Positions 1 to 10,934 of a stretch of 64,000 nucleotides of DNA are shown here, one piece after another (within the stretch, counting starts at the first letter, position 1; the number at the start of each line of letters is the position of its first letter). A model generated the notes under the pieces. That model had not been told where the DNA came from, searched no databases, and was given only the letters and a program-made list of their open reading frames with translations. The position numbers and the translations under genes are program-made. Source of the DNA: Kingdonia uniflora (lineage: Eukaryota; Streptophyta; Magnoliopsida; Ranunculales; Circaeasteraceae); assembly GCA_014058105.1 (NCBI GenBank), contig JACGCM010000669.1, forward strand, positions 4,278,001 to 4,342,000, given 5' to 3'.

Positions 1-22
1 TAATTGAGAGTTACTTTCGTAA

Positions 23-275
23 ACTAGCTTATCCAATCTGTAACGAAGGATGCATATTCGATCATCTTACCATTCTTCTTGTATTGCTCACAGTAATGGT
101 GTACGTGAGTAGAGAATTTGTATAGACTGAGGTCGAGTCCATGAATAAGAGCTTCGTATTCTGTGACATTGTTTGAGGCTTCAAAATCTAAGCGAATTAA
201 TTTCTCAATTCTATCGTTGGAAGGGGTAATCAGTACGATTCTAATTCCTGACCATGTGGGTCCTGCTGAACCATC
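23..275 (-). pseudogene. Second (archaeal-type) RNase H domain of Tat element, broken
   Basis: Conceptual minus-strand reading begins DGSAGPTWSG and continues with a conserved FEASNNVTEYEALIHGL block, which matches the additional RNase H that Tat elements carry after the usual one. A frameshift at about 276 separates it from the first RNase H. The frame ends at a stop at about 23-25, before any integrase is seen. Domain identity is inferred from the DGS and ASNN-EYEAL motifs. Confidence 0.65.
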
Positions 276-287
276 TGTAAGAAGACT

Positions 288-749
288 CTACCCTTTCCTT
301 ATAATCCATTCAGCTAGCTTGTTAAATGTTTTGGTTGATGGATCCTCTGTAATTTTATTTGCAAGATCAAGATCGTGCTCCTCCCACTTGGGATCTTCAA
401 ACTTGATATCATGTTCTCCCAAACTAACTGACCATTGTTGCACTCTCCTAGATTTTTCTTTCATGGACAAAACTTCTCGGAGCGGGTAGTTTGTCATGAC
501 TTTGACTGAATGAGCTTGGAAGTAGTGCTTAAGCTTTTGTGAAGTGTAAATAAGAGTTAGAAGGAGTCTCTCAATTTTAAAATACATTGTTTCTGCTGGA
601 ATGAGGATTTTGCTGATGAAGTCGGCTGGCTTCTCAATTTTCCCTTCAAGTCGAATGAGAACCGAGCTGATAGATGAATCTGTAACCGCTAGGTAGATGA
701 TCAGTTCATCATTATCTACTGGGGTGCTCATTATGGGAGACCTCCTCAA
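288..749 (-). pseudogene. RNase H domain of Tat element
   Basis: A 153-codon open stretch reads as a Ty3/gypsy RNase H, with the blocks KPADFISKIL, YFKIERLLLTLIYTSQKL and HYFQAHSVKVMTNYPLREVL. In related Tat elements the corresponding blocks read YYVSKAL, YPLIEKLALALV and PYFQAHPIKVLTDQPLR, so TDQP has become TNYP here, affecting a catalytic Asp. It would degrade the RNA strand during reverse transcription. It lies between the RT remnant and the second RNase H. Confidence 0.65.
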
Positions 750-824
750 ATAGGTTTTGAGATCCTGAAAAACTACCTCGCATTTGGATGTCCATTGGAT
801 CTCTCCATTGGGATAAACTTTTCC

Positions 825-1620
825 TCATTTGGTACAACCACGGGGGAGTAGGAACAGCCAATGACAGCGATCTGAAGATTTTGAAATGAATCGGTTAATA
901 GCGACAATCTTGCCGGCAAGTTTTAGTACGTATTTCGTCGTCTTTGGAGATGGTATGTTGAGGAGAGCTCGAATTTGATATGGATTGGCCTCAATCCCTT
1001 TCTTGCTGATGAGATTGTCGAGGAATCGGCCTAAATGTACTCTGAAATGACATTTATCAGGGTTAAGTCGCATCCTGTAAGATCAAAGAATGCTGAATAT
1101 TGTGTTGAGATCTGTAATGTGACTGATTGACTGTATGCTCTTACATAAGAGATCATTAATGTAGACTTCCACAATTTTCCCAAGATGTGTTTTGAACATA
1201 GTAGTCATCAACCATTGATATATCGTGCCTGTATTTTTTAGTCTGAAGGGTATGATTTTGTAGCGATAAAGTTCTCTTTCAGTGATGAAAGTGGTTTTTT
1301 CTTGATCTTCTTCCAAGAGTGAAATCTGATTGTATCCAGAAGTAGTGTCCATCACAGATAAGAGTTCGTGACCTGCTGTGGAATCAAGAATTTGATGGAT
1401 GTTGGGAAGAGAGAAACTGTCCTTTGGAGTATGTTTGTGTTAGATCTGTGAAATCTACACAAACTCATACTTTTCCATTCTTCTTTGGTACAATGATGAT
1501 GTTGAATATTCAATCTGGATATTTGGCTTCTCGAATGAATCCCACTTTGATCAATTTCTCAATCTCCAGGTTTACTTCATTTCAAAGGCGAGCTGGAGCG
1601 TGTTGGTGAAAGCAATAACA
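825..1620 (-). pseudogene. Reverse transcriptase of Tat element, degraded
   Basis: Minus-strand fragments read in order: an N-terminal block with VGFIREAKYPD and VPKKNGKV, then MDTTSGYNQI, then VYINDLL, then MRLNPDKCHF with KKGIEANPYQIRALL. These are the standard Tat RT blocks. The YxDD catalytic motif appears as YIND, so one metal-binding Asp is replaced by Asn. Stops and frame changes near 1080 and 1360-1620 prevent a single reading frame. The enzyme cannot be functional as it stands. Confidence 0.7.
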
Positions 1621-1625
1621 AACAT

Positions 1626-2665
1626 TTACTGATTGAGATTATCTACTTTACGCGCAAGCTCCAAAAACTTCCTCGAGCTTCTCTCCGTGTGACTGTTTAA
1701 GACTAATAAAAGAATATAAATTTTCCTCTTTGTCCCGGTTGTGAGCATACGTCTTGATGAATTGTTTTTACAGCTAATCGAATGTAAGTATGGAGTCTTC
1801 CGGTAAAGAGTATAACTACCAGAGCAGTTCTTCCTGCAGACTTGTTGTGAACAAATGGTAGAGGATGTGGTTGAGATTGAAATACAACCCCAATGAATCA
1901 CGGAATTGTTGAATATACTCCTTTGGATCAGTGCCCTTGTATTTACAAATTTTTGGAGTATGGAAACCTTACAGTATTTTAATATTGAATAGTTCTTTGG
2001 CAGTCAGACTCCCTTGTACCTTGGTAAGGTCGTCTGTAGTACTCAGAACTTGTGTTTCGATTAACTCCTTGATGTGCTGATCTATATGCTCTTGTGTGAT
2101 ATATTGACGTGTCGGTTAAGTGTCTTAACAAGGAGGTTGAGGATTGTGAGTACCGGTACCCTCACTCAAAAGATCACGTGCTAGAATTAGAAGTTGATGT
2201 CGCTGTTCTACCTCCTAACGTTTGGAAAATTGGTAACCTTCGCTGATTTCGGACTGAACTTCACCACCCAAATGAATGGAAGGTTGATGTTCGTACTGAA
2301 TATTTCTGGAAATAGTTTTGCTAGTGGCTCCTTGAGGTCCCAATCTGTCCTGTGCAGAAACCTCAGAGGTCTCCGACAATTAATCGCGATCCTTTCTGAG
2401 GAGCCTATTGAGTCTCTTGCAGAGCTTGTAATGCAGTCTGTATGGTTATCATCTGGTCTTCATGTCGTTTGAACGCTGTCAAATGAGCTTGTAGCTCGGC
2501 TTCGAGCTTCTTCTCACGGAGCTCTCGGTCAAGAGTTAACTGACATTCGAGCTCACTACGCTTCTCTGTTTTGGCGTGGAGATTCGCCCGTAGTTCTGTA
2601 AGTTGCTTCAGCTCAGCTAAAATATCGAGCTGGACTCTGGTTTTTGGTCGTCTGGAAGTGACCAT
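1626..2665 (-). pseudogene. gag remnant of Tat element
   Basis: The most readable piece (2405-2665) is a charged, Glu/Lys/Leu-rich coiled-coil-like protein beginning MVTSRRPKTR, typical of the amino end of Tat gag. Around 1900-2000 a capsid-like stretch reads HTPKICKYKGTDPKEYI, a common gag block. Further stops follow, and the frame then runs without protease into RT near 1620, so the carboxyl end of gag and the protease appear deleted. The gag call is firm for the capsid-like block and weaker for the coiled-coil part. Confidence 0.5.
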
Positions 2666-2724
2666 GATTGAAATCAGTAGTAAAGTGAATGTATGCCTTA
2701 GGATATCGTGGAAATGTTTTATTG

Positions 2725-2742
2725 CCCACAGACGGTGCCAAA
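2725..2742 (-). promoter_or_regulatory. Primer-binding-site-like motif of Tat element
   Basis: The minus strand reads TTTGGCACCGTCTGTGGG, one base away from the TGGCGCCGTCTGTGGG motif common just inside the 5' LTR of Tat elements. It lies a few bases from the probable LTR edge at 2748. I do not assign the primer tRNA. Confidence 0.5.
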
Positions 2743-2747
2743 TATAA

Positions 2748-3700
2748 TGGCCTAATTCTGTAAGCTCGAGATGGCTTGGAATTAGCTCTTATACCAATGT
2801 TCATGTGACAAAAACTAATGTGAAGTAAGAAATTACACATGTAATTTAGCGTGGAAAACCTCTGAATAGGTAAAAAACCACGTCCTCGAGTTGAGGGTTT
2901 TCGTATCGTGACTTTTATTGCCTGAGGCTAATATCTTATTACAAGTGATCTCTCGAACTAGAAATACTTGATCATGCAAATAAGAATTTTAGTGTTTGAG
3001 AAATCGATAAAATATAGTTTTCTTGGTGATTTCTCATATATCTTTCTGGGTCTCTGTCTCTTCTGGAACTTTTTCTTTATATAAGCCTTATCCGCAGTTC
3101 TTTATCGTACTGAAGCACGTTCTCCGAACAATTTGGTAAGTGGCATTTGACTGAATAACTGTTGAGCTCGTGAAAGACAGGTATCTTTGACTTGATCATG
3201 TTTTTCTGTTGTGCTTGACCCACGTTCTTTATCAATTCGTGGGGTAGGTATCAATGCTGACTGTTTATGTGACATGTAGAATGCGTGATTCTGATATGGA
3301 GGTAGTTCGAATTGGAAATAGTTCGAATTGGGTTAGATCAAGGGATAGGTCCCTACAATATACAGATTACTAGCAAATACAATCATAAACAGAAATACAA
3401 GTCACTAACCTGTACTAGAAGAACCAAAACCTTATGTTTTCACCAAACATTTCGCAGAGATCACCCGCTCCTATCGTTTCTCCAACAATTTTTTATCACC
3501 AGATGAAGCCTTCCCTACCAAATCACACTCAGAACTCAGCGTTTTTTCTCTCTACAGATATAGGTTACACCACTTTTTTCTCTTTATAACTGTAGATAAT
3601 TTATGAGGGAAAGATAGACGAGTTTTTATACTCTCCCTCAGTTTATGAAATGACAGCTCCTTTAGACACGTGTCAGTCACCCTTATTGTCTCTACAGACA
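2748..3700 (-). repeat. 5' LTR (minus orientation) of Tat element, right edge uncertain
   Basis: The LTR is inferred from its place next to the primer-site motif and a starting TG at 2748. A TATA-like TATAAAAA on the minus strand at 3623-3630 would fit its promoter, with transcription running toward gag. The other end could not be placed and may lie anywhere up to about 4.06 kb, because no partner LTR is in the window. Confidence 0.4.
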
Positions 3701-4068
3701 CAACTTTTTATCTCACAGCATTATCATGACTTCTGTGATAACGTCTACTATCATCACATCTGTCTCTATTTTCTGTCATTAAAAATTCTGCCCCTATTTC
3801 CCAAAGTACTAAACCAAGATCATACAATAATATATGACATTCCTAAAATAACTCAATATGCAAATTCAAAATTATTTACACAGTTGTTAAAATCAGACAG
3901 TTGTAATCCACAATATATGCCACATGAACAGTCAACAAACACCTTGATCTTCCTTATTTCAGTTCGCAGATTCAATCTGCCTCATTCTACATTTAACAGA
4001 TTACAAAAACAGAATACTGCAAACATATTACTTATTTATTTTCAAACTCTTAAAGTTTGAGGTTACAG

Positions 4069-4193
4069 TCACAGAAAGTTACATTTAAAGTAGCCCGGAT
4101 GATTCACAACACCACATAGTATTATCTCCCCTTCTGCTGCTCTCTCATCTTCTTCAGCAAGCTTGTCCCGTGCAATCTCTCGAACAACTTTTT
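4069..4193 (-). pseudogene. Possible terminal exon of an unidentified gene
   Basis: On the minus strand an acceptor-like TTTGTCAG is followed by an open stretch reading KVVREIARDKLAEEDERAA, then EIILCGVVNHPGYF, then a stop. Composition is coding-like (charged helix, then a hydrophobic strand). It is too short to assign. The flanks (about 3700-4068 and 4194-4374) are AT-rich and show nothing else. It may be a host exon, a captured fragment or chance. Confidence 0.25.
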
Positions 4194-4374
4194 CTGACAA
4201 AGTAGTTCAGAAGTGAGTTCATTATATGATTTATTTGTCTTCCTATGTCTTAAAGTCAAAAGCCAAGTTAGTGTGTTGTAAAAACCGATGGAGCCCAGCT
4301 TGATCTTGTTTTACTCTAACATAAAATATTTTCTCCTTTGGTAGCTTTTCTTACTTACTGGTTCTTATTCATTG

Positions 4375-5644
4375 GATGTAGTTCTTCGTTGAAAATACTG
4401 TGACTCGATACACAAGAAGACCGTAAGGAGAAAAATTAGCACTGTGATGGTATGAAATGTTGCTCTTGGAAGTGAGCATCCTATAAGGATTCAAACAATG
4501 ACTACAACTGATACTAAGGATGTAGCTGCAACCATGGAACAGGTTTTCCTATTTTCCTTGGTCATCTATGTCAACAAGTTTCTTTAAGGCCTTGACGTCA
4601 TTGCAACACATGATGAGTTTAAACTATTATTTTCTTAGGTAATGCAAATAGCTGATAAAGGAACAGATCTTGTTCGGATAGCAGCCCAAGGAAAGAGAGA
4701 GGCTGATGCTTGCTTTGAAATAAAGAACACCCTTGTTCAGAAAAAGTATATCTAGTGCCCTGTAATAATTCTAAGATCCTTGTAGGCACACATGTACTGT
4801 GTATACATGGATAATTTGATATATCTATATGTATCTTACTGAATAATAACATTATGTTATAAACATTTATCTCTATGCAGTTAAAATATCCCTCTGGTGG
4901 CAGACATCCATTTTGCTCCTCCTATTGCATTGAGTGTGGCTGAATGTTTTGAGAAGATCGGTCAATCCTGGAAATTTTGGTAAATTTTATACTTCCATGC
5001 TCACAGATGAAAGGAAATATCTTGAATATATTTTGTTATTTCCAGCAGTCTCTAAGATAGTTTCTTGCAGCTGATAGACGAGCTCAATTTGAGAAACTAG
5101 AGTACACCGAAGATGACTATGACAAGGAACTTGAGCATATAGAGCAGGTGAATCCACTATCTTGTTACCATTAACTTTCAAGTTCTTAGACAGAGAAGAT
5201 GTATTTTATCGGTTTACACTTTGTAGGAAGTATGTATGCCACTGTTTTATGTCCTATGAAAGGTATTTCAAAACGTGCTTCTCTTAATGAACTTTGTCCC
5301 GTGGGTTGTTATACTGCTATTTACTCACTTCATACTTGTAGGGCAAATGTTGGGAGACCATACACTGTTTTATGCTATTTACCCACTTCATACTTTTCGG
5401 GCACATGTTGGGAGACCATACATAAAATGGTTAAAATATTACAACTTTGATTATTTTCTAGACGATTTACCAGAGCTGATACTAAACGTAAGTTGTTTGA
5501 AATTTCTCTGTTGTTATCTCACCAGGTTTCACTCCATTACTTGAGAAATGTAATAAATATGAGAGGGCAATGCATATTGGAACAAACCATGGCAGTCTTT
5601 CTGATCATATCATGAGCTACTAAGGCAACTTTACTAAAGGAATG
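4375..5644 (+). pseudogene. HDS: HDS pseudogene, five N-terminal-half exons
   Basis: Exons at 4375-4542, 4639-4745, 4881-4979, 5071-5147 and 5526-5644. Readable blocks are LGSEHPIRIQTMTTTDTKDV, IADKGTDLVRIAAQGKREAD, LVADIHFAPPIAL, FEKLEYTEDDYDKELEHIEQ and GTNHGSLSDHIMSY, which are TIM-barrel segments of plant HDS. Defects: GTA-TGA in place of Val-Gly at 4453-4455, a TAA in place of Tyr at 4882, loss of two bases near 4961, loss of one base near 5528, and TAA at 5621. A further possible stop is at 4390. The introns are short and have normal borders. Confidence 0.9.
5317..5425 (+). repeat. Direct tandem repeat of about 58 bp in HDS intron
   Basis: Two adjacent copies start at 5317 and 5375, sharing CTATTTAC, CACTTCATACTT and ATGTTGGGAGACCATACA with a few substitutions. 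They lie in the intron between the exons ending at 5147 and starting at 5526. Nothing coding is evident. Confidence 0.8.
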
Positions 5645-5759
5645 GTGAATGCTCATGCTCTCTCATACTGCAAATGGATTTACAGCTTATAGTGTTGTAT
5701 TTTGTTATGGATTCGGTGGTGTCAAATATCTTACCCTCTTTCCACCTGCCTCGAAATAG

Positions 5760-5791
5760 GTTGAATCTGCGTTTGAATTTGCAAGGATATG
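5760..5791 (+). pseudogene. HDS: HDS exon, left half, split by Athila-like insertion
   Basis: After AG at 5758-5759 the exon reads VESAFEFARIC, and the transposon begins inside the Cys codon region. The last five bases, ATATG, are duplicated at 14138-14142. Joining 5791 to 14143 gives a continuous frame ARIC-KKLDFHNF, the expected HDS sequence. Confidence 0.9.
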
Positions 5792-6267
5792 TGATAGTCC
5801 GTATCAAATCAGGTGTTGAAACATAGAGGGTTTCGTTCTCAAGGATGCAAAGATCAAAATCGTGAATTAAAACTGGTTTTCATTCATTGAAAATGGTTTA
5901 CATCAAACAAAAACAAGAACTACCGTAGAAAAAGGATAAAAAAAAAGATAACTCTCCCTGGTTATTTACAACTCTCTCTCTCTTAACCTAACTAACTCCA
6001 GCCCTCATCTCCCTCAACAACCCTCATTTTGTGAAGATCTTTTAGCAAAAAATTTTGACTAAGTCTTTCAGCAGTTGTTGACTAGTATTAAGCCATCTCC
6101 AGCAGCTCTTTAGCTTGTAAAAGTTGGGTTATAAGACCGGGTTTGGTTGCAATTGTCTTATTACCTACAATAGTCAAACATACTTTAATTAGGCCTAGTG
6201 AAACATAAAACAAGATCCTAGATAATGTGAATTGAAGGACAAAAATAGGCATTTTTCATGCCTATCA
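5792..6267 (-). repeat. 3' LTR of Athila-like element 1
   Basis: The 476-bp terminal repeat starts TGATAG and ends CCTATCA; its partner is 13666-14137 (472 bp). By eye they differ at about 20 sites plus a few indels in an A-run and a CT-rich run. Confidence 0.93.
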
Positions 6268-6285
6268 AATACCCCCAAACTGACA
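6268..6285 (-). promoter_or_regulatory. Polypurine tract of Athila-like element 1
   Basis: Immediately inside the 3' LTR the minus strand reads CAGTTTGGGGGTATT, a G-rich purine tract of the type that primes plus-strand synthesis. The sister element has the same motif next to its LTR at 17030. Confidence 0.7.
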
Positions 6286-7647
6286 TAATGCTAGTCCCTT
6301 TGCAAAAGAAAAAAGAAAACTAAACTCTTTCATGGTTTCTTACGATTGCATTTAGCGTATACAACAAGCCTTTCACAACCTATAGGTTACCCAAATAGGA
6401 CGAGTTGTGTCTCGTGAGGGTTTTCAGTGAATATACCCATAAAATTCTATCATAGACGTTCTGGTATTATAAACAACTAATAATCATTACTCCTGGTAAC
6501 TCTAAAAATGGATTAAATTCATCTCCTAGATATAACACTTAAACAAGGGTTAACCATCAGATACGTTTAGAATTTATCAAGTCAATTATACTACAATCAG
6601 ATTAGATCAAGTTTCAGAATTTCATCCTTTGTGTAGTGAATTTAGTTTATGGAATCAAGAAGTTTGATAATACTTTCAAATAACCTTAGCCTTATCTTGA
6701 GTATGGTGAAAAAAATCTAGAAGTTTGTTCGACAACTACCTTAGTTTGTTCGCTCTCTTTTATTGGTCTTTCAGGGAAAATATCTATCCACACAAGTTTT
6801 TCATGGTAAGACTTTTGCATTTGAGTTTTCATTTGCTCTTTTATACGTACAACTTGTCCTCCTTCACATAGTTCTCAACTATACTCATAGAGATTCAATT
6901 TTTATTTTTTTTGGTCTCTTATTTTCACATTGATTCATGGCTTGCCTCGAGATTAATAAAAAATCTTCCTCTTTCAGTTCTAAATCTTGCGAGGGACCTT
7001 GAATTGTGATTTTTTTTTTTTTTTTTTACGAGTATGTCAGCTTCGTAAAAGGAGCCAATAACTTGTGAAAATACATACAAACCCTTAGTATGAATTTATG
7101 AGAAATAAAATTTTCCAAGATAAATGTCTCTCTCATTACAGATTCTTCCTAACCCAAACTGTTGATTAATCAAAAGGTGATAGTTAGTTTTAACAAAACC
7201 TTGATAACATAACTACGTGAAGTGCAATTATAAGGATGATTTTCTTCTGAAACACATCTAATAGGATGGTAGTACCAAAAACTTAAAAATTCTTAACGCA
7301 CTAACAATTTACGGTTTAAAATAAACCATAACCTTATAATTTTATCCCAAGTGCAACTCTAGGATTCTAAGAATGTCCAAAGATAAGAGTACACAAAAAA
7401 TGTGTCTACAATACCAGAATGCCCTAGAATAATAACTTTCTTGGAAAAAAGTTATGAAAATCTTATTTACCCCCACCCTCAAACAGAATCAGCATGTATC
7501 CCCAAAGTTGCCAAAAGTAAAAATTAATCTAAAAATATTACCTGAAATGATAAGGGTTGCCTCCTACAGCGCTAAGTTTAACGTCTTGAGCCAGACGATG
7601 GTAGGTACCCCCAAACTAGATAAGACTATGGGTAGAAATAAAGATAC
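6286..7647 (-). other. Non-coding 3' stretch between integrase and polypurine tract, element 1
   Basis: This 1.36-kb AT-rich stretch has no sizeable minus-strand frame. Full Athila elements often carry an env-like ORF here; none is seen. A closely similar stretch fills the same place in the second copy (17049-18403), so the lack of env is a family feature. A T-run lies at about 7011-7026. Confidence 0.7.
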
Positions 7648-8833
7648 CTATGTTTCATATGATGGGTCCTGTAGATTCATATCCTCACTCGAGCCCGTAA
7701 AATACTCGTGAAATGGTTTAAGTCTTTGCCCATTTACCTTATTAATGTGACCAGTACGAGGGTCAAGAATTTGAATAGCTCCATGTGGGAAAATAGTTTT
7801 GACAATGAACGGCCCGGTCCAACGGGATTGAAGTTTTCCAGGAAACAAATGAAGACGTAAAGAATATAATAAAACTTTTTGATCCACTTCAAAAGTCTTT
7901 CGAAAGATATTTTTATCATGGAAAGTCTTAGTTCTTTCTTTGAATATCTTTACGGATTCATATGCATCGTTTCGGAGCTCATCCAACTCATTGAGTTGGA
8001 GCTTACGATGGGACCCAGCCGTTGAAGTGTCAAAGTTAAGCATTTTTATTACCCAATAAGCTTTATGCTCAAGTTCTACAGGAAGGTGGCATGTCTTTCC
8101 GTAAATGAGTCGGTAAAGAGACATTCAAATCGGGTTTTATATGCAGTACGATAAGCCCAAAGTGCATCAATTAATATTACAGACCAATCTTTGCGATTTA
8201 GGTCAACCGTCTTTTGGAGAATATTTTTGATCTCCCGATTTGAAACTTTGACTTTCCCACTTGTTTGCGGGTGATAAGGTGCTACCACCTTATGGGTTAT
8301 ACCATACTTTTTGACAAGGGCAGCAAAGTTTTTGTTGTTAAAATGTGTCCCTCCACCGCTAATGATAGCCCTAGGTGTTCCAAATCGAGAAAAAATATTT
8401 TCTTTTAAAAAATTGAGAACAACTGCACTGTTATTCATTTTCAAAGGGATGACTTCAACCCATTTTAATACATAGTCCACTCCAACAAAGATGTACTCAT
8501 ATCCAAACGACTCGGGAAAAGGGCCCATAAAATCAATGCCCCAAACATCAAAAGGTTCAATAACTAAAATAAGGTGTAAGGGCATCATATTTCGTCGAGA
8601 AAGGGCTCCCATTTTCTAGCATCTCTCGCACGCTTTACAAAATGCATGGGCATCGTGAAATAAGGTAGGCCAATAAAAACCGCACTACAAAATTTTTGCC
8701 GCGGTCTTCTCAGAGCTAAAGTGGCCTCCACAAGATTGGGTGTGGCAAAATGAGAGAATATTGGTAAACTCAGACTGGGGAACACATCTCCTAAGGATTT
8801 GGTCAATACAATACTTAAACAAATATGGATCAT
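7648..8833 (-). pseudogene. Integrase of Athila-like element 1, catalytically dead
   Basis: Read in three overlapping minus-strand frames. From the start: a zinc-binding region (8585-8833), a catalytic core with [19 protein letters not shown] and FGTPRAIIS, then an Athila-type C-terminus with [21 protein letters not shown] and [10 protein letters not shown]. In the D-D-35-E core the second Asp is Gly (codon at plus 8355-8357) and the Glu is Lys (8247-8249). A frameshift near 8100 splits core and tail, and another near 8600 splits the zinc domain. The domain would have catalysed insertion of element cDNA. Confidence 0.85.
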
Positions 8834-8885
8834 CCGAAAAGAAGTACTTCACTTGACTAAAGAAACGATCCTTGTCAGGTTTGGT

Positions 8886-9701
8886 CTAATGATCAGGAAT
8901 GGTATCCGTGGCTAAATAATTAGCAATGTCAGAAAACCACGGCAACTCGGGAACTAATTTCACAGCCATAAGCTGTTCATCAGGGAAAGATTCCCTAATC
9001 GGCAAAGACTCATCAACAGACTCAATCACTATACGAGAAAGATGGTCGGCTACAACATTGTCTGACCCCTTTTTGTCTCGAATCTCGAGGTCAAACTCCT
9101 GCAAGAGTAATACCCACCGGATTAGCCGTGCCTTAGCATCTTTCTTTGACAAAAGATGTCGAAGTACGGCATGATCCGTGTAAACAATCACTTTAGATCC
9201 TATAAGATAAGATCTAAATTTTTCTAGCGCATAAACAATGGCCAGGAGTTCTTTCTCGGTGGTCGTGTAACTCAATTGGGCGTCATTTAGCGTTTTGCTA
9301 GCGTAGTGGATGACATGGGGGCGTTTGTTTGTCCGCTGTCCCAAAACAGCGCCTACAGAATAATCAGAGGCATCACACATTAACTCGAATGGTTCACTCC
9401 AAATAGGTGGTCTAATAATGGGTGATGTTGTGAGCTGGGTCTTAAGCTTATCAAAAGCTACAAGACAAGGTGAATCAAACTCATAGGCCGCATCTTTGGC
9501 CAAAAGGCTGCTTAAAGAACGAGCAATCTTACTAAAATCTTGGATAAAACGACGGTAAAAGCCTGCATGTCCTAGAAAGGAACGGATGTCCTTGACATTT
9601 CGTGGTAGGGGGAGGTTAGAATTAACATCTATTTTGGCCTGGTCAACTTCTATTCCTTTTTCAGATATGATATGCCCCAAAACTATCCCCCTTTTTACCA
9701 T
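8886..9701 (-). pseudogene. RNase H and RT thumb of Athila-like element 1
   Basis: A 271-codon frame: RT connection with [17 protein letters not shown] and [12 protein letters not shown], then RNase H with [47 protein letters not shown] and [11 protein letters not shown]. The catalytic acidic residues DAS, the ELLA Glu, TDH and the final DHLSR are retained. It ends with linker toward integrase. The start Met is internal to the polyprotein and is not a true start. Confidence 0.85.
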
Positions 9702-10448
9702 AAAGTGGCATTTCTCTCAATTTAAAATAAGATTATTTTCCTGGCATCTAAGTAATACTAGAGAAAGATGATGAAGGCACTACTCAAATGAGTTTCCAAA
9801 TAATGAGAAGTCATCCATGAAAACTTCAAGGAATCGCTCTACCATGTCAGAAAAAATGCTTAACATGCAATGCTGAAACGTCGCAGGAGCATTGCATAAG
9901 CCAAAAGGCATGCGACGGTTGGCAAATATACCGAAAGATCATGTAAAAGTTGTTTTCTCTTGGTCCTCGAGTGCGATGGATATTTGGTTGTACCCAGAGT
10001 AGCCATCTATGAAACAATAAAATGTGTGCCCAGCGAGTCGCTCGAGCATCTTGTCAATGAAAGGTAAAGGGAAGTGATCTTTTCTAGTGACCGAGTTAAG
10101 CTTCCTGTAGTCTATGCAGACTTTCCATCCAGTGGCTATTCTAGTGGGTACGAGGTCATTATTCTCGTTCTTTACAACGGTGATTCCCGACATTTTTGGG
10201 ACAACATGGATCGGGCTAACCCACGGACTATCAGAAATGGGATAGATGATCCCAACATCAAAGGGTTTTAAAATCTCTTTCCGAACTACTTTGGCCATAG
10301 TCGGGTTCAATCTCCATTGTCCTTCCCAGGACTTTTTGTCATTAACTTCCAAATTGATTTTATGCATACAAACCGAGGGACTAATTCCTTTAATGTCTTC
10401 AATACTCCATCCAATAGCTTTCGTATTTCCCTTAAGAACACGAATCAA
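9702..10448 (-). pseudogene. Reverse transcriptase fingers/palm of Athila-like element 1
   Basis: Minus-strand blocks GIIYPISDSPWVSPIHVVPK, IDYRKLNSVTRKDHFPLPF and GYSGYNQI are followed, after a frame break near 9939, by the catalytic FMDD at about 9810-9821, which is intact. Upstream, AIGWSIEDIKGISPSVCMHK is the usual polyprotein link between protease and RT in this lineage. The frame break makes the protein unusable. Confidence 0.85.
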
Positions 10449-10932
10449 CTTCTTTTCCTAAAGGGGTTCTGGGTCAGCGGCAATAATGATGGGCATAGTT
10501 TCGTTGAGACCTAGAAAGACATACTTAAGGTGAGCGGGAAGATATTTAAGCTCTATCTTTGGGGAGGTTACTTGAGCCTCTAGAATGGGTTTCTTAACAT
10601 CTAAGATTTCAGGCTCACCTTCAGGCTCTACAATTTCTAAAGCCGAATCTAATTAGGTTTTTCACCTCATGGATGTACGAATCGTCCTCACAATCTCCAT
10701 CAAAGTGGGACAAGAATGTCTCTAAGGGATCTGAGGTACTTGACCTCTCAAAAGTGGTACTCATAAGACTCTGGATTATATTAGACTCAAGTGGTTCAGA
10801 ATTAGAAGAGGAATGCGACGCATAAAAAATATTCAATTCTACTGTCATGTTTCTGAAGAATAACTTCATAATTCCATTGCGGCAATTGATTACCGCATTA
10901 GCTGTTGCCAAAAAGGATCGACCTAGTGTCAT
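10449..10932 (-). pseudogene. Protease-RT spacer remnant of element 1
   Basis: The frame at 10621-10932 starts LGRSFLATANAVINCRNG, which is the tail of the retropepsin region (compare the copy at 21506-22222). The protease core with its active-site Asp is absent: at about 10930 the sequence jumps to gag. The segment 10449-10620 continues the spacer with a frame break. Confidence 0.75.
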
Positions 10933-10934
10933 AG

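Larger units (their letters stand above)
1..3700 (-). mobile_element. Ty3/gypsy Tat-lineage retrotransposon relic, cut by window start
   Basis: Read on the minus strand from high to low coordinates this holds an LTR, a primer-site-like motif, gag remnants, reverse transcriptase, RNase H and a second (archaeal-type) RNase H. The tandem RNase H domains are a known hallmark of the Tat lineage. Integrase and the 3' LTR would lie left of position 1. All frames are broken by stops and frameshifts. Protease and most of gag are missing: near 1620 gag-like sequence runs straight into the start of RT. The right edge of the LTR is not fixed, because the partner LTR is outside the window, so 3700 is approximate. 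Lineage follows from domain order and motif resemblance. Confidence 0.75.
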
